Below, in pieces: positions 38,401 to 52,660 of a stretch of DNA of 64,000 nt. This stretch comes from Pegea sp. RAD2-039 (Eukaryota > Chordata > Thaliacea > Salpida > Salpidae). Below the pieces are notes generated by a model, which was not told the origin of the DNA, ran no database searches, and saw only the letters and a list, made by a program, of their open reading frames with translations. A program made the position numbers and the translations under genes. Positions within the stretch are counted from its first letter, which is position 1, and each line of letters starts with the position of its first letter. The stretch spans positions 1 through 64,000 of the forward strand of contig JAQGEQ010000195.1 of NCBI GenBank assembly GCA_034620365.1, read 5' to 3'.

Positions 38401-41021
38401 TGAAAGATTTGGATTAAACGAAAGTACTCAGTGAGTCTTTGGATGTCATCAAGATGATCTTTCACACATTCAATTGGTGAGGATGTACACTGAAGACTTC
38501 TTGCAAGATCATCTAAAAAATCCTCTCCAAGAAGAGATGAAAGATTAGACAAAGATTGCAAAAGATAATTGAAGTCATCCAAATCATCGGAGTTGGAAGA
38601 GAGGGATTGAATAATTTCAGGATCTGCTCCTAAGCACACAGCATCAAGATCAGAAACAGGAACTAGATAGGACACATGATCCTAAAAAAGAGCTCTGGTC
38701 AGATTTGATGATGTCATCAAGACGTGACCAACAATTTTGATGATCTCAACTTCATCTTGATAAGGAATCGAAAGTCCCAATGGTCGAGATAAGAGATGAC
38801 GATACTGAAGAGCTTTTTGAAGAAATTTCTCATAAATTGAAAGTTGAGTGACTTCTAAATCTTCAATATCACCAAAATCTTCGATCTGTTAAAAGATGAT
38901 GAAGATCATTTGGAAGATTAGGTCCTCACCTACCTCTTTGTGTAGGTATTGAAGTACATCTTGCTGTAGATTGCCCCAAGTAGTACTTGTGATAGATGAA
39001 CGAGTGTAGATTGCAAATGCTTTGCTGATAGCTTGAAAACTAAACTTGCCAGACACAAACAACTCGGATATAAACATTTCTTCAACTGTTGCGTTGTTTT
39101 TAGACGTCAACTAAAAGATTCCAACTTTACAAACTCGTACAGCCGAATCAGTGGAATCTAACCTCAATAGAATCCAATCGGTTATCATTCAAAGCAACTT
39201 CATGCCAGTCCTGTTGATTCAACCGACAGACAGATAAGGACACGTTTTCTAGGGAATCTTTAGACAGAACCCACAACCGCTCATCAGCACCTAGTTTGAA
39301 GTCCACTAATTGAGGGGCGATTGGTTCCTCGCCACCATACCACTGAATCGTAGCGAGATGTTTCAATTCAGATTTGCTGTTTAACTTCAAACTAAGTTAG
39401 TCGAAGTTCGAATCGATGCGAGAGCAATTAACCTCGAATAAGACAAACACTGAGGCGTCATCAACCTTGAGGAGAACACAAACCCGATCATGACTGGTGG
39501 ACACGTCCTGGGTGGTCTGAATCTCGTGGTCGCTCACTGAAATTATCAAATTAAAAGATTTAAATCTCTCAAGTACCATCAAGTTTACCATTTTTTTCAT
39601 CTTCAATAAATTGATTCATTTGAAATTGTTGAGTGAAAGTGAAGTTCTGAAACAAAAGTAGATTGTTTGTGGACACGAGGAACTATTGCGGGGCACCTTT
39701 TGGTTCTTACACGACCACATACAGACTCGATGGTCTCGACACACAGCTAAGAGCTTCGGTTCATCAGTATCAGTTTGAGCAAATGTCAGAGAGCAGACGC
39801 CGGTGTTCTCACCATCAGATGCCCAGGGGTTTATACCTCGTAGTAGCCTCACCACTTTTGATTGAGATTCCAATTTTGTAGTTGTGGTCGGTTCTGATAC
39901 AAGTTTCAGTTTTAAATAAAGTTTAGAGAAGTCTGCGGAAGACTTAATCACCATCTTCAGTCATTCTAATCACGACGATTTCCCCTCTTGTAGAAATCAG
40001 AGCAAACAGATAAGTTAGAGATGAAAGAGAATTGGTCAGAACTACTGCTTTCATCTTCTTTACCTGTTCTATCCCATTGTAATAATAGTTATTTTGTTTG
40101 TCTGTCAGATGACGTGCTCTCAAGCTATTGAAGATGGAGTGATCCTGAAAAAGTAACCACTAAGTTTTCAATATCTCTTAAAAACAAGATTAATATTTCA
40201 AGAAAAGATATAGAAGTACACTTGAGACTGAGGTAGAGTACACAATATTAAAAAAGAATCTAGGATTTACTTACCATCAGTTTTTCTGACAGACTGAAGG
40301 TTAGTTTGTGAACCGCGTGGATTGTAGCGAACAATACAATCAAGCTTTTTTCATACACACAAATTTCTACATTTGGAATAACTTTTGAATTTTTCATAAT
40401 AATTCGTAAACAGCTCGGTGAAATAGATGCGTTAATCGATCTTTCTTGTAACTCGAGAACGTTATCATAGGTCCTCCTGTTCAATCACAAGAAATAACAA
40501 ATTTGATTTAAATTTTTGAGAATTTTTAGAATTAATGTTTTTCAAATACTTCTTGAACTTAATCATCCTTCACCTACTTTTTATACAGATAATCTAAATT
40601 TCATTTCAAACTTTAAAATAATTTTAACTATGGTTTAAAACAAAATAATTTAGACAAATGTATACCAAAACAAGCTTCTCTCATCTTCTTCAATTAGAAA
40701 TCTTAAGCCTCCACCACAACTGTTGAAGCTATAATCTTCATCTTCATCTAAGGAACCTTGAAAAAGATGAAAATCTTCTTAGCATCACAGAAACACTTAA
40801 TAACTATTTGAAATTACAAATATTATATAAAAATTAAAGATATTATCCTTAAATATGACTTTCCAACTTTAATAATGAAAATATTGAACACACAATCTGT
40901 CATTAAGATAATAACCAAATATACTTTCTATAACAATAATTTCTTTGCATTTCACATCATAGGAAGAATTAGAAAATAAAGGAACTTCCAAATAAAGTAA
41001 AGATTTATCAACTGCTTCCAT
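35413..41021 (-). CDS. NUP160: Nucleoporin NUP160
   Basis: A scaffold subunit of the nuclear-pore Y-complex. I resolved 25 exons: 40925-41021, 40666-40756, 40275-40476, 39952-40144, 39697-39893, 39589-39646, 39433-39536, 39163-39384, 38934-39110, 38724-38885, 38428-38681, 38270-38370, 38068-38216, 37743-38017, 37517-37688, 37339-37464, 37192-37287, 37037-37138, 36784-36988, 36561-36730, 36384-36509, 36192-36331, 35816-36044, 35533-35760, 35413-35481. All phases match, giving about 1314 residues (human about 1436). Diagnostic stretches: DKSLLYLEVP at the N-terminus, LFWRTYDNVLEL and LLAVCRDHRVCMWS in the beta-propeller; TCLRSLIVKLYERKEFKQLI, YDLLYSFHIFNKNYRRA and EEFGIQHTL in the helical C-terminal half. 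Nearly all introns are 42-58 bases. The donor at 38724 and the acceptor at 39384 have alternatives. Starts at the first in-frame Met. Confidence 0.95.
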
Positions 41022-41026
41022 TTATA

Positions 41027-41036
41027 CTAATTACCT
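41027..41036 (-). promoter_or_regulatory. Candidate trans-splice acceptors of NUP160
   Basis: Two AG acceptors (plus-strand CT at 41027-41028 and 41035-41036) lie 5 and 13 bases upstream of the NUP160 start codon, after a pyrimidine-containing tract. Either could receive the spliced leader. Confidence 0.35.
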
Positions 41037-41368
41037 AATAACCTACAATCAACATATATAGACGTTATATAGAACATTTAAAAAACTAAAAGTACCTTTC
41101 TTTCATTAATCACTATCATTAACTAATTAGGTAAAAATCATTTTAAGTACATAAAAACAGCACACAGTTAGAACAAGAAAATCAATTATTATTGATAAAA
41201 CTTATCAGATGAGACATAAAAGTACAAAATATAAATGTTATCACAGTGTAGTAATCACAAATGTAAAAAATGTAAGTATTGTATAGAAATTTGGACAAAA
41301 ATTAAAGGTTATAAGTAGAAAAAGCTTAAGCACATAAGTTAAATAAACAAGAATGATAGAAACTGGCT

Positions 41369-42376
41369 TCAGATTTGGCTAGAAGTACTTTTTCGGAGTC
41401 TGCCACAACTTAAAACCATATTTAACTCTTTTTCTTTGGTTAACAGTTTGTTACTATGTTTCTTGAGAGCTTTATACTCATACTTCAAAGCCTCATAACT
41501 TTCCATTAATTCTTCTTTTTCTTTTATCAATCCATCTATATGTTTATTAACATTCAAACTTTGCTCTTTGGTTGATAGTTCTTCTTTTATTTTATTTGTC
41601 TCAATTTGCTTCTGAGATAACTGCTCCTTCAACATCTCAACACATGCTTGCTTCTCTTGGATTACTTTTCCTCTTTCCATTACTTCTTTGATCAAATTAT
41701 TTTTTTCTTTCATCAAAATGGAGTTCTTCTCAGATTCTTTTATTAGAGAGTTTTTTTGATCATAATTTAAACTGTTTAACAAACTTTCAGAACTTTCTGA
41801 TTTTAGTTTGGCTTCATCTACTTCATTCTTTAATGATTCTTTTTCATCAATAAAATTCTTTTTAGCTTCTTCATATTCTTCTAGCAGTAAATTATGCTTC
41901 TCATTCAAACCACTAAAACTTTCTTTTAATTCATTATAATCTTTCTCTAAACTTTTAATTGAAGTTTCTTTATTAATTAATTCTTCTGAAAAAATATTTC
42001 TGTTCTCTTCTTCTAATCTTTTATTCTCTTTAGTAAGATTCTTACAACGAGATTTATATTCATCTTTAATCTTAATCATCTCATCATGATTTTCAGCAAG
42101 CTCATCAAATCGGTTCTCAAGCATCTCACAATGCTGTCTTAACATCATAACATCACTATCTACATCTTCTTTTGAAAGAGCAAGCTCCTCAAAGCGTGAA
42201 CTAAGATCTTTATTGCTCTGAAGCTGTTCATCAGCTCTTCGTTTCAAAAAACATATTAATTTAGCTTGCTCATCAATACGAGAACGCAGCAAATCAGCTT
42301 CAGTAGATTTCTTTTCTAAACCACTTGCTTTAGTGTCCATTTTAGCTAATTCTGTCAAATCTACAGGTGATGACAT
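41369..42376 (-). CDS. CCDC89: Coiled-coil domain-containing protein 89
   Basis: A single open frame of 335 residues. Near the N-terminus it has LLRSRIDEQAKLICFLKRRADEQL, a hallmark block of CCDC89, then LENRFDELAENHDEMIKIKDEYKSRCKNL, also family-specific. The rest is a long charged heptad coiled coil (about residues 40-320) rich in Glu, Lys, Leu and Ser. The known mammalian protein is a single-exon gene of similar size, reported as a partner of a Hairy/E(spl)-related repressor and linked to testis and ciliated cells. The role here is not evident from sequence. It lies upstream of NUP160 on the same strand, 347 bases from its start. An acceptor-like CTTTCAG precedes the ATG by 27 bases. Confidence 0.88.
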   Translation of the reverse strand: MSSPVDLTELAKMDTKASGLEKKSTEADLLRSRIDEQAKLICFLKRRADEQLQSNKDLSSRFEELALSKEDVDSDVMMLRQHCEMLENRFDELAENHDEMIKIKDEYKSRCKNLTKENKRLEEENRNIFSEELINKETSIKSLEKDYNELKESFSGLNEKHNLLLEEYEEAKKNFIDEKESLKNEVDEAKLKSESSESLLNSLNYDQKNSLIKESEKNSILMKEKNNLIKEVMERGKVIQEKQACVEMLKEQLSQKQIETNKIKEELSTKEQSLNVNKHIDGLIKEKEELMESYEALKYEYKALKKHSNKLLTKEKELNMVLSCGRLRKSTSSQI

Positions 42377-42403
42377 TTTTTTTTCACAGTTACATTACAC
42401 AGT

Positions 42404-42410
42404 CTGAAAG
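42404..42410 (-). promoter_or_regulatory. Candidate trans-splice acceptor of CCDC89
   Basis: On the minus strand TTACCTTTCAG ends 27 bases before the CCDC89 start codon, a strong pyrimidine-AG acceptor with no 5' exon visible nearby. It fits spliced-leader addition. Confidence 0.5.
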
Positions 42411-45400
42411 GTAAAGCAAAAGTTTTTTTTTAATCTTTTTAAGAAAAACAGCTTTAAGTTATTTTATACTTTTAAGATAACTAAAATATAATATATAAAT
42501 GAGTAATTATTTTGAAACTTGTTAGGATTTTTACTTTTAAGTATACATAAAGCAATTGAACTTAGATAAAATATAAATCCTTAATTCATGGACAAGCACA
42601 TAAATTAAAAAATTAGCATCTATAGATTTAGAAATATTTAAGAAATACTTTTTATTAAAATTATAAGATTTTTATCATATATTGATGCTGCAAAATTATA
42701 TTTAAAGAACTATTAAATTCTTAAAATGGTTTAAACAGATATATTTCATAAAAGTCTCTTTTGTAGTAACAATTTGATAGTTAGATGAAATTTTAGATAT
42801 AGATAATAAATTATTATTGAATTAGTAATTATGAACTTAATAAAATTCAGAAAATTTATAGGAAATAGTATAAATAGTAGTATCTTTATAATCTTTTATA
42901 TTTAATTTTAAAAGTAAATTTCAATTCATAAAAATAAAAGTCATAAGGGATTTGCTTTAATAAACAAAATGTATAAAATATTATACATAAAAAAGTTTTA
43001 AATGATAGGGCTATAGTTATTTTTGTTAAAATAATTATTAGAAAAAAAGAGCAATTTTATAAAATAAAGTTATTCAAAAATCTTTGAATGATAATACAAA
43101 GATAATATGTTAAGTCTTTGTAATATAATTTAAGATATATCAAAAATACTCTTAAAATATTTTTCTATTTAAATAAAAACCAAAGTAAGTCTTAAGAATA
43201 ATAAATATAATTTATTAACTTTATTGTTTCCATAAGCTGCTAATTATTATCTACTATAAAATAGATTATTAAAATTTATCTAACTTTTTAAACCGTTTGA
43301 GTACATAAAATAGAGTAATCTCAGTTTAGAACTAATAAAAAACTAATAACGAATCGTATATCAGATAAGCATTTATTAACAATTAAAGAAAAGTTTTAAT
43401 TAAACAAAAAATAGCCATTTGTTAAATAATAATACAGGGTAAAATTTAAATAAATTTTACAATGAATTTATTCGATCTATGCAAATGAAGTTTGAAATTA
43501 AACTACTGAACTAATAGTCTTCCTTAACTAAAAACTATACCTACAGGCGCGTATTAATAATAATACATATTTTGAAAATGGATCTTCTTTAGTTATATAT
43601 ACAAATTTTATCATGCATACTTATAGATTAGAAATTCAAAAAACTAAATGTAAAAAAAGGCTTTTATAAAAAAAAATTCAAAAGTAAAGAAATAATTTAT
43701 GATAAAAGAATTGTTTACTGAGAGGTTAGTACAAAATCACTATTTAAAATTGTTTATTTCATCTTTATTGTGTTTTATTATTACAGGAAATTTGTAAAAG
43801 CTTTTTTTACAAACATTATCTAAAGTCAATCAATTTTTATTTCATATCGACGTGTTTTATAGCAAAAAAAGTTCGAAATATCGATATAATTCCGTTCAAC
43901 AATTTTATCGCTATTACAACTCTAAAAATTTTCCTAAATGGCAACAGATCTAATTTTGTAGCTTTCTTAAAAGGTATAACTTAAAGTATGTTTTTATACG
44001 TTTTTAACTTTTTATAGTATCTATTAACCAATCATATATTTTTTCAAAGCTGGTTTAACATACTTTTTAGGCAGTCATGTTTCCTCAAAGAAAGCTTTAT
44101 ACTGCCTTTAGGTTACAGGAATTAATTTTCACAACTGTAACAACTATTACATCAACTCAATTTCATTCAAAAATTAAATATATGTAGCTACTAAAGGTAG
44201 CACACCTTGCACAAAATAATTATTAAACTAAAATTTTATTATCTATTAGCCATCTACAACTTAAACACAAGAATTAAGTGTGATAGCGAATGCAACTTAT
44301 ACATCTCCTGCAAGAAAAATCACGTTTAAAAAACAAAAGTATTATGAACAACTTATTCAGTTACAATGACTATTAGTAAGTCTGTGAAAATTACAAAGAA
44401 TGCAGCAAAAGTAGAAATTATTATTGATTGGTTTAGAAAAGTTGAATAGTTATTCATAACCTTTAAAATAGATAACACTTTGACTCAGTTAAAACTAGCT
44501 TTGAATATTATTTCAATTTCTATTGACTAATTTAGTTAATTATAGAAAAAGAAAATCAATATAATCCTTACTGTAATAGAAATAATAATTACAATAAAAG
44601 AAAATTGATAACAAAACTGTGGAATATTCTGGAGTAGTAACCTAAAAATTAGTTTTAAAGGTTTAAAATACACAGCTGCAGATGAAAATTATTTCTTCTG
44701 ACTGTTCTTGTGGACAAATTATTGTTTTCTTCAGAAACCTTTCTCAACATTAAGCTTTTTGAAAACAAATATTATGCTAAAAAACTGAGGATTTATAAAA
44801 ACTATAATTTGGAATTTTGTAATTACTAAACGCGGTAAAAAGTATTCTTTTATATAAATTTTAAAAAAAGTCTTTTAAATAATTAAGAGAAAAGAATTTT
44901 CTTCCTTAATTTTAACAAACCTTTGAAAATGAACTAGTCTTCTGAAGTTTTGTTGACTACTAACTATCTTTTTTATGTTAAACAACAATGTTGTAGAGTA
45001 AGTAAAAGGTAAAATCTTTACTAAAATCTTTAAAATCTTTTTAGGTAACATCTTACGAAAACTGAATTTATTTACCGTTAAGCAAAATATTTTATTTAGT
45101 GTATAGGCTATACAAACTTGTCTAATATTTCAAGTTTTTATTTTTTTATATATTGTAGAATGCAAAAGAAATGATAGACAGTAAAAAAATTAATGTTTAT
45201 TTAAAGCAATTAACTAAAATTTTTATAAGCAAAGTCAATTTTTGAAAATATTGATCCAAAATTGAGCTTTTTTCAGCTGCTTTACTTCTAAATATATTAA
45301 TCGATAAAAGCTTTAATAAATCCAATGACTGACTTACATTTTATCCTGAATTGAAAAAAAAATTGTTTAAAAAGGTTTTCAAGGATCTTTATTATTAATA

Positions 45401-47298
45401 TCTTGAAATATTTAGTTAACAAGATTTTAACTACATTAGTCTTTATATATAATATTGAAGATATAAATGTTTAAACAATCTCCTTAAAAATTGTTCAAAG
45501 CAAGATAAGAACATATCGCTTTCAATCAAGCTTTTATAACTTGATATAAAGTAACATATCTATTTAATTATTCTAATAAAATGCCTTTCGAAAACTAGAG
45601 TTAACTTTATTAATAAAATTCGCTTTTAAAGTAAGATATGGCGCTTTTTATAATTTTTTTTAAATTACAAACATTATGATAATGAACACACCTTTTTTGC
45701 TAACATTTTTGATAAAGATGAAAAATTTTTGGTTAATATTATTTTACTTAATAAAAGATCACAAAACTGTTAGAATTTATTGTAAAAGTATACCTAAATT
45801 AAAAGAATTATGTTAAAAAAGTACTGTGCTAGTTGTATAGTCGATTTGAAAGAAAAAAAAAATAATTTTATAAAAATATTTTGTCGACAAATAAGAAAAT
45901 ACTTAATTAAATTTGTTAATGGTTTTGTTAACGTGTTTGTTGTTATAAAAACATAAGTAAATCTTCTAAAGTATAGTTTATTTTGAACAATTTAAATGAT
46001 CAAATTATCATTCTTTAAACTGATTTTTTTGAAAAGTTGACAAAAGCTAATAAGACCATTTATTTAATTAAAATATTTTCATAAATATCAATTTTCTTTA
46101 ATACGAATGCACACAGAATTAGTTTTAGCTCTGTGTTGTATTCATAACAGAATAATTAAAAAAGGCTAAGCTCAAAATCCTTAACAAGATAGAAAATAAT
46201 TTTATATCATAATATTAATTATGCTTTAGGCTATAAGAATAAGTTGTACGTTTTATGATTGAATGCTTTTTAAGCAAATGATAAAAAATTGTTTAAAAAT
46301 AGATTTTAAACTTTCTAAATGATAGGTATTTTAATTTAGAGGTTGACAATTGTATAGAGAATATCTTGGCTAATTTATTTTCCATTTCAAAAGTAACAAG
46401 TTTTGATACAGCTTTTTTAAAACGTACAAGTAACAAGACCTGTAACAAGACTGTTGAAGCAAAACCATTTTCTTTAGTAGGTTATTAACGTAACATTAAC
46501 CAAAACAAAATTTCAACTTTTAAAAAATCGATATTTGTAAGTTCTATATTGACGTATATGCATATGACGTAGTTAGAAACAAAATTGTTATCTCTAAATA
46601 AATTCAAATCATGTCTGTTTTAATTTTTTTTTAATCTAATGACAAATAATACATTGAACTTTAAAAACCAAGCTGTTTAATGTTGCTTTTGAATTAATGA
46701 ATTTAAGCTTGTGTTTATATTTTTGTTACTTCTACCACCTAAAATAAAGTTATTGATTCTTATTACAAAACAGTTGAAAATTAAACAATATATTTGAGTC
46801 AAAAATCCACAAATGCTATTTCCAGCGTTTGCTTAAAATGTGTTTTTATTTTTAAATAATTAATTTTAGAAGATTGACAATGAATGATGAATGATAAGGC
46901 TGGCAAATCGTTGTTATTTGCTCGAATTAAATATAATAAATTTAATCTTTTTTAGTCTTAAGTCTTACGTAAAATGAGTGAAAATTTTCAAAATTATTAT
47001 GTTTATAAACACTGAAAATATTATGATTCTTTTTATACATACTGCATTGGAAAACATAAATTGGTGTGATCATAAATCAAAATATAAAATAATTAAATTA
47101 ATGTTTATGAAAAATAAAAATTCATTTAAATAATGTATTAGAATAAAAATAGCCTGAAGACTAACTTTACATATGAATTTATTTCTCAGTAAATATTTTA
47201 AACTAATAAAAACAAACCTTTAGCCACACAAACAAGTCCAACATTTTTATTTTACAACTTTTATATACATTCAGTAAAGTAGTAAAAAATGTAAAAGC

Positions 47299-47324
47299 CA
47301 AGTTGCAGCAAAAGCAGCAACTTG
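47299..47324. repeat. Perfect 8-bp hairpin
   Basis: CAAGTTGC and GCAACTTG flank a 10-base loop (AGCAAAAGCA). A related TTGTTGCAACTTG lies about 60 bases further on. No function is known to me. Confidence 0.4.
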
Positions 47325-50300
47325 TTGATTAAAAGTTTCATTTTGAGCATTGCAAGCTTCTTGTTGCAACTTGTAAACAAAATCTGCTTGCAACCAGTTT
47401 GCTTACTGATAATTGCATTTCATGGTTGAATAAACCTGCCAAAAAAAGATTTAGCCAGGAATATTATTTATTTACTCTTAAAATAATGGTTTGCTTCAAA
47501 TGAAACCAATATTACCTCAAAAACATTTAGATATTTAGTTTTTTTAAACTGAACTACAAAAAATTGATAGATTTGGTAGAGAGTTTATTTGGTTTTTTTA
47601 ATGTAACCCCTAAAATAGTTTCACATTAATGCTTGTTAATGTAATTCGTACTAACAGTTCATTTTTTAACATTAGGCTAAAATTAAATGAATTATTTATT
47701 AAGATATCATTATACGGTTTTAAGGTCTTTTTAAAACATATTTTTAGTGGCTTAGTAAAAAAAAACAGTTTTTAATCCTGAATTTGACAAAAAATGTTTG
47801 AATTTATTTCTATAAAAAATCTCCAATAAAATACATTTATCTAAACCTACGACAAGCTTTGTTGGAAAAATAAATTTTAAAGGTGTGTTTTATTTGAACA
47901 GTAAAATAAATTTCTAGAGCCAGAAGGAATGTTTCCGTAGAGAGCTTTTTTGGAGAACGAATAAAACAGCTGAAAATATCTTTTAATTTAGATCTTTATT
48001 TGTATTTAATACAACTTTAGAAAGAGGTATGTCTCATGATGAAGCTAGCTGAATAAAAAGAGCAAATTAATCAATTATTCACGTAAAATAGTCATGTAGG
48101 AAGTAGAAAAGACATCAAATATTTTAGCTCTTTTTTGAGAGCAGTCAACAACAAGCCTTAGAAAAGTTAGTTTAAAGTTTTCATGAGTTTTACAAACTCA
48201 TAAAATTCAGTTAGAAAAGATTTTAAGTTTTCAATTAAGATTTAAACTGTTTATGTTTGAAATTTTTTCATTAAGTAGTGGAAATCAACGCTCATTGTTA
48301 AACTATCACGATTCGTCAAATGTTTCATCAATTACTGTTTCAAAGTAAGTCTAAACCGAGGTTTTTTAAAATTATTTAATTTAATAATCTTTTTTAATCT
48401 AAAACTATTTGGATAAGAATTTGTAGAATTTCAATAATTGAAAATGTCAGAGATAATTAAAAAGTATTTTTGAATATATCATGAAATCTGTTCAATCTGT
48501 ACAAGAAAAATGGCATGTAAACATCATATTCAATACAAACATAAATATTGTTGACAATCTTATGGTTTTATTCTTCGGATTTAATTTTTTTACATCAATC
48601 AAGCTTTAGCTTGTTCATCTACAAAAAATTTGATAATTTTATATAAGATTTTTCTTTTCAGCTTACTAAACAAATTATTTTAATGAAAAACTTGTGGCTA
48701 AACTTTGTAATGTAAAGCTCGCGTGAAAGATACAGTTTTTTCGTGTAGCTTTTTCCATAAACTACTTTGAAATTGCGATCCTAATCAAACATCGATTAAA
48801 TGTCAAAATATTCAAGATTGCAAATTCATAGTGATTGTAATGAGACTACAGAATCAATTTTCGATGAGCTTTAAATGCTACTGAATAGGCTTAGAGCTAC
48901 TTTACAAAAGTCAAAAGCAAAGATCAAAGTGAAACACAAAACATTTTTATGGTGACCTATTAAACGGCTATAAATAGAAACAATAAAACTGTTTATTTAT
49001 AAATTTGCAGCAAAAACTTTTTATAAATTTCTACGAAATTTGAAAATCTAGATATTTTAGAAAAAAATTTCAGGAGTTTTTGAAATAATTTGCAAATAAT
49101 CATAAAAGCAATTATTGATTATTACTGACTAACGTAAAACTGTGATGAAAATTTGTCGTAATGATGGACGTTTAACCATTTTCTTTTTGTACATTAAAGT
49201 AATAATTGATTCAGATAAATTTAATCACATGAGACGTGAACAGATGAATCAATTATATCAAAAAATTTTCAGTAGAATCTCTATAAACATCTGTTTTGGT
49301 AATTAGATACCTAAAAACAGACTTCAGTTTTTTTTTAAATTATAAATTCTGCTTTGAAAGTTGTTTGCGCAAACAATTTTCAATACAGAATGGAATTTAC
49401 AATACTGAATAAAATTGTTGGGTTGAATAGAACAGATTTAAAAGACTTTCTTTTTATTGTTATTCTTTGTTAAGTTTTAAAATCACTATATTTCAGATGC
49501 TGATAAAAATCTTCTCTTTAAAATTTGAGTTTTTACTAAATTTCTTATTTTATATTTGTTGTAATATTTTTTGTCATTTTAAACATTCTGTTAACTTTTA
49601 AACTTTATTTTTATTTTTAAGGTTCCTTTTTCATATAAAAATTACTTAACCATTTCAGCAAATATTTGTTACTGGTTTCATATTTCAAAATCAAACAAAA
49701 TGTAAAAAAAAATTCATTTAATTTGAAAAAATAGCTTTTAACTTGATTTTGTCGGAAAATGATGAAATATTAGGAAATTTATTTCATTTTTGTTGAAGTT
49801 ATGTATTGATTTTTTTATTAGATAGTTTGGTGATGTATAAGTGTAGATGATAAATAGTTTGATTATTGAGTAGTAAAAATAACAACAACTTCTGTTTATT
49901 TTGATCTTTCAAAATTGTTCAATAGCTCAACAAGTTTAAAATGATGTAGTTTAAGAAGTTGAGATTTAGTTGAAAACGAGTCTTAATGATCACTTCACGA
50001 TGCCAGTAGCTTTATTGGATTAATGTGATCAAAATAGATTTTCATCTCTGTAGCTGCAAGCCAAATGTTTTCAGTTTTAATATTTTTAATTCATTTTGAA
50101 ATTGATTTGTATGCATCACAAAAACTCTAATTAGAGAAAGCTATAGAAGCAAAAAGTATTTAATAGTCAAAGAAAAATGAGAAAAACACTAATTCCAATT
50201 TAAGGGTTGCAATTCAGTTCACAATTTTCTATTACAAACTTCTTCAGGGAACACGACAGAAAATTAGAAGTTTGTGAAAAGAAACGTTTTGAGATAAAAC

Positions 50301-52559
50301 CGATGCTGAAGCTGAACAGTGTGTGAGTTAGAACAAAGTCTTATTTGATAGTTTGATTAAAGAAGTATCTAAATTGGTTGTTTGCTGGCCTTAACATTGT
50401 TTCTGTGGTTTTTGTTTTCTTGTTTAAAAAATGTTAATCTCAAAATTGAATATCAATTCAGTTTTTTACTGATGTAGTTGTTGTGACGTCATCTGATTTT
50501 GAGGGTTGAAATATTTTAGTTTGAAGCCTAATGCTGACATAAAGATATAATTTCAATTTAATGACATTTTTTTATTTGATTTCTTCTCAAAGAATACCAA
50601 TTTGAAATATTTCAAGAAGCCTTTAATACTTACTTTACTGATACCCATAGGACTAAACCAAGCATTATTATAAAAATTAGTCAATTATGATTCGATGAAC
50701 TCATACAGAAGCAACTTTATCATCTTCTGTAAAGAGACTAAAAGCCTACGTAACCAACAGATGCATTAATTAGCTCTTTACTATGATTTGAGTTTAATCA
50801 ATATTTCAAATAGTTCAGCTGTTAAATTACAAACTCTAAAACCTGTCAATAAAATGTTGATTAGATTCGTCAACTTCTGGTGGTTCGCTCAACATCTCAA
50901 GAGAGAATACTTTTTTTTTGCTGTAACTGAAGATACCAACTGGTGAACAAGTGTTTCAAAAGACACCACACCCTTAAAATAAATTGATATAAGAGCTTTT
51001 AGATAGTCTTATGATAATTTATTTAAGACAAGCGTTTAATAATTCAATTTAAAAAGTGAAATTTTTCATACTCAACATTTTTTACTGCTGTATTTAATAG
51101 TTAAGTTATTCTGCTTAAAATCTACTTATGATGTGACTTCATCACTTCTTTCAGTGGTCTTTGAATATTCTTCATTTCCTTAACAGACTCTTGTTTTTCA
51201 TGAAACAAATCTTTAATTTAACTGAAATCAAAGTGGATATTTGAAGTATCTTTCATTCTTATACACCCATCAAACCAGACTTAAGCTTTCTATTTTATAA
51301 ACATACTTAACACTTGTGATGGATGTTATTATTACGTCAAGTTGAAATAACTTTACTGACAAACACTTCACCAAATTCTTACGGCTTTAAAATAAAGAAA
51401 TATGTATTCCATTTTTTTCTAAGCATTAAGTACTTTTATATATTTGGAAAAAATGACGTCATCGCTATCTTGATGAAGCTTGTGGAATTAAGAAACAAAG
51501 TCATTCTGTCTGTTTCTTATCCAATCACTGCAGAATATCCATACCAGTCTGTAGTTTCTCAAATTTTAAAATTAAAACTCTATATGATACTCTATAAGTT
51601 GATTAAGTTTTTATGATTTGACTTTTACAGCTTTTAAAGAAATTGAAAACTTTTTTAGATAAAATTACAAGAACTTTTTTAAATTTAATTTTGATTCATA
51701 ATTTTTTAGGCTTTAAAATGTTAAATATTAAGTTTATTTATAATCATATAAGATGAAAATTCTATTATTTTGTTGTATATGATGCAGTTATGTTGAAAAA
51801 TATGTTCAAATATAAATCTTTCACGCACCAGTTGCTATTACTAGACATACTCTTATGTAAAAAAAAATTGAGAAAAAATGTTCAGTTTTAATTAGGAAGA
51901 TAGAAAAAGAAGAGCTTAAATGAGGCAGATGTAAAAAGCTACAAGGACTTCATCAAAGATGACCACAAAACTTACTGATGTAATTTCTCATTTCAGTTTA
52001 CATATTTTTTTTCAGAGCAAGTTCTAGAAATATTTAATAGAAGTTGAAGTGGCTTCAGTTTTCTTCCTTGTGACTATAGTAGTTGATTGAATAAATTTAA
52101 TTAAAGTTGTGTTTAAATTAAAACAGTTTCAGTTGAAGTATTTGTTGAAAGACTGAGGGCAGCATGTTGTTGAAATCCATTGTATATTTTGGAGCATAAA
52201 ATATTTTAATAAAAGACATTTTGTGATGCTTTTGATATCCATTTCAATTTCAGCTAATATTATTATATATGTCTTGATTAAGTGTAATTACAATAGAATT
52301 TTCTGATACTCTTGTTAAAGTTTCTTCTTATTTTATTTTGTGGTTGTGATCAGTTTTCAATTGGTCTCAAATTGAAGCTGATCAAAATTTGAAATCTTAT
52401 AATTTTGATTTTATATTTGTTTGAAGTTTGATTGTAAAATTGGGGTAAGTCTTGTAAAGTTTATTGTGGAAACTTAATGGAAACAATACACGTCAGTTGC
52501 ATTTATAGTCGTAAACCTATTCCTTTATGTTCTCAACAATGAATTCTTAATGACAAAGA

Positions 52560-52660
52560 AGTTGAAAAGCCTGGTAAGAAAATGAGTACCGGTAAAAGCA
52601 AAACTCCGAAAAGCTTCTCACAGAGCAAGTGAAAAGCTCCACCTTGAAAAGCTAGGAAGT
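52560..52660. repeat. Cluster of four GAAAAGC motifs
   Basis: GAAAAGC occurs four times in about 90 bases in the same orientation (contexts TTGAAAAGCCT, CCGAAAAGCTT, GTGAAAAGCTC, TTGAAAAGCTA). It could be a binding-site cluster or a decayed short tandem repeat. Confidence 0.35.

Noticed and set aside
39952..40144. Intron starting at GTAAAG inside the fourth NUP160 exon
   Set aside because: Reading through keeps residues typical of NUP160 (LFALISTRGEIVVIRM) and matches the phase of a 58-base intron further on.
51323..51616. 97-codon open frame in the desert
   Set aside because: No recognisable domain, no splice context and AT-driven composition; expected by chance in 16 kb.
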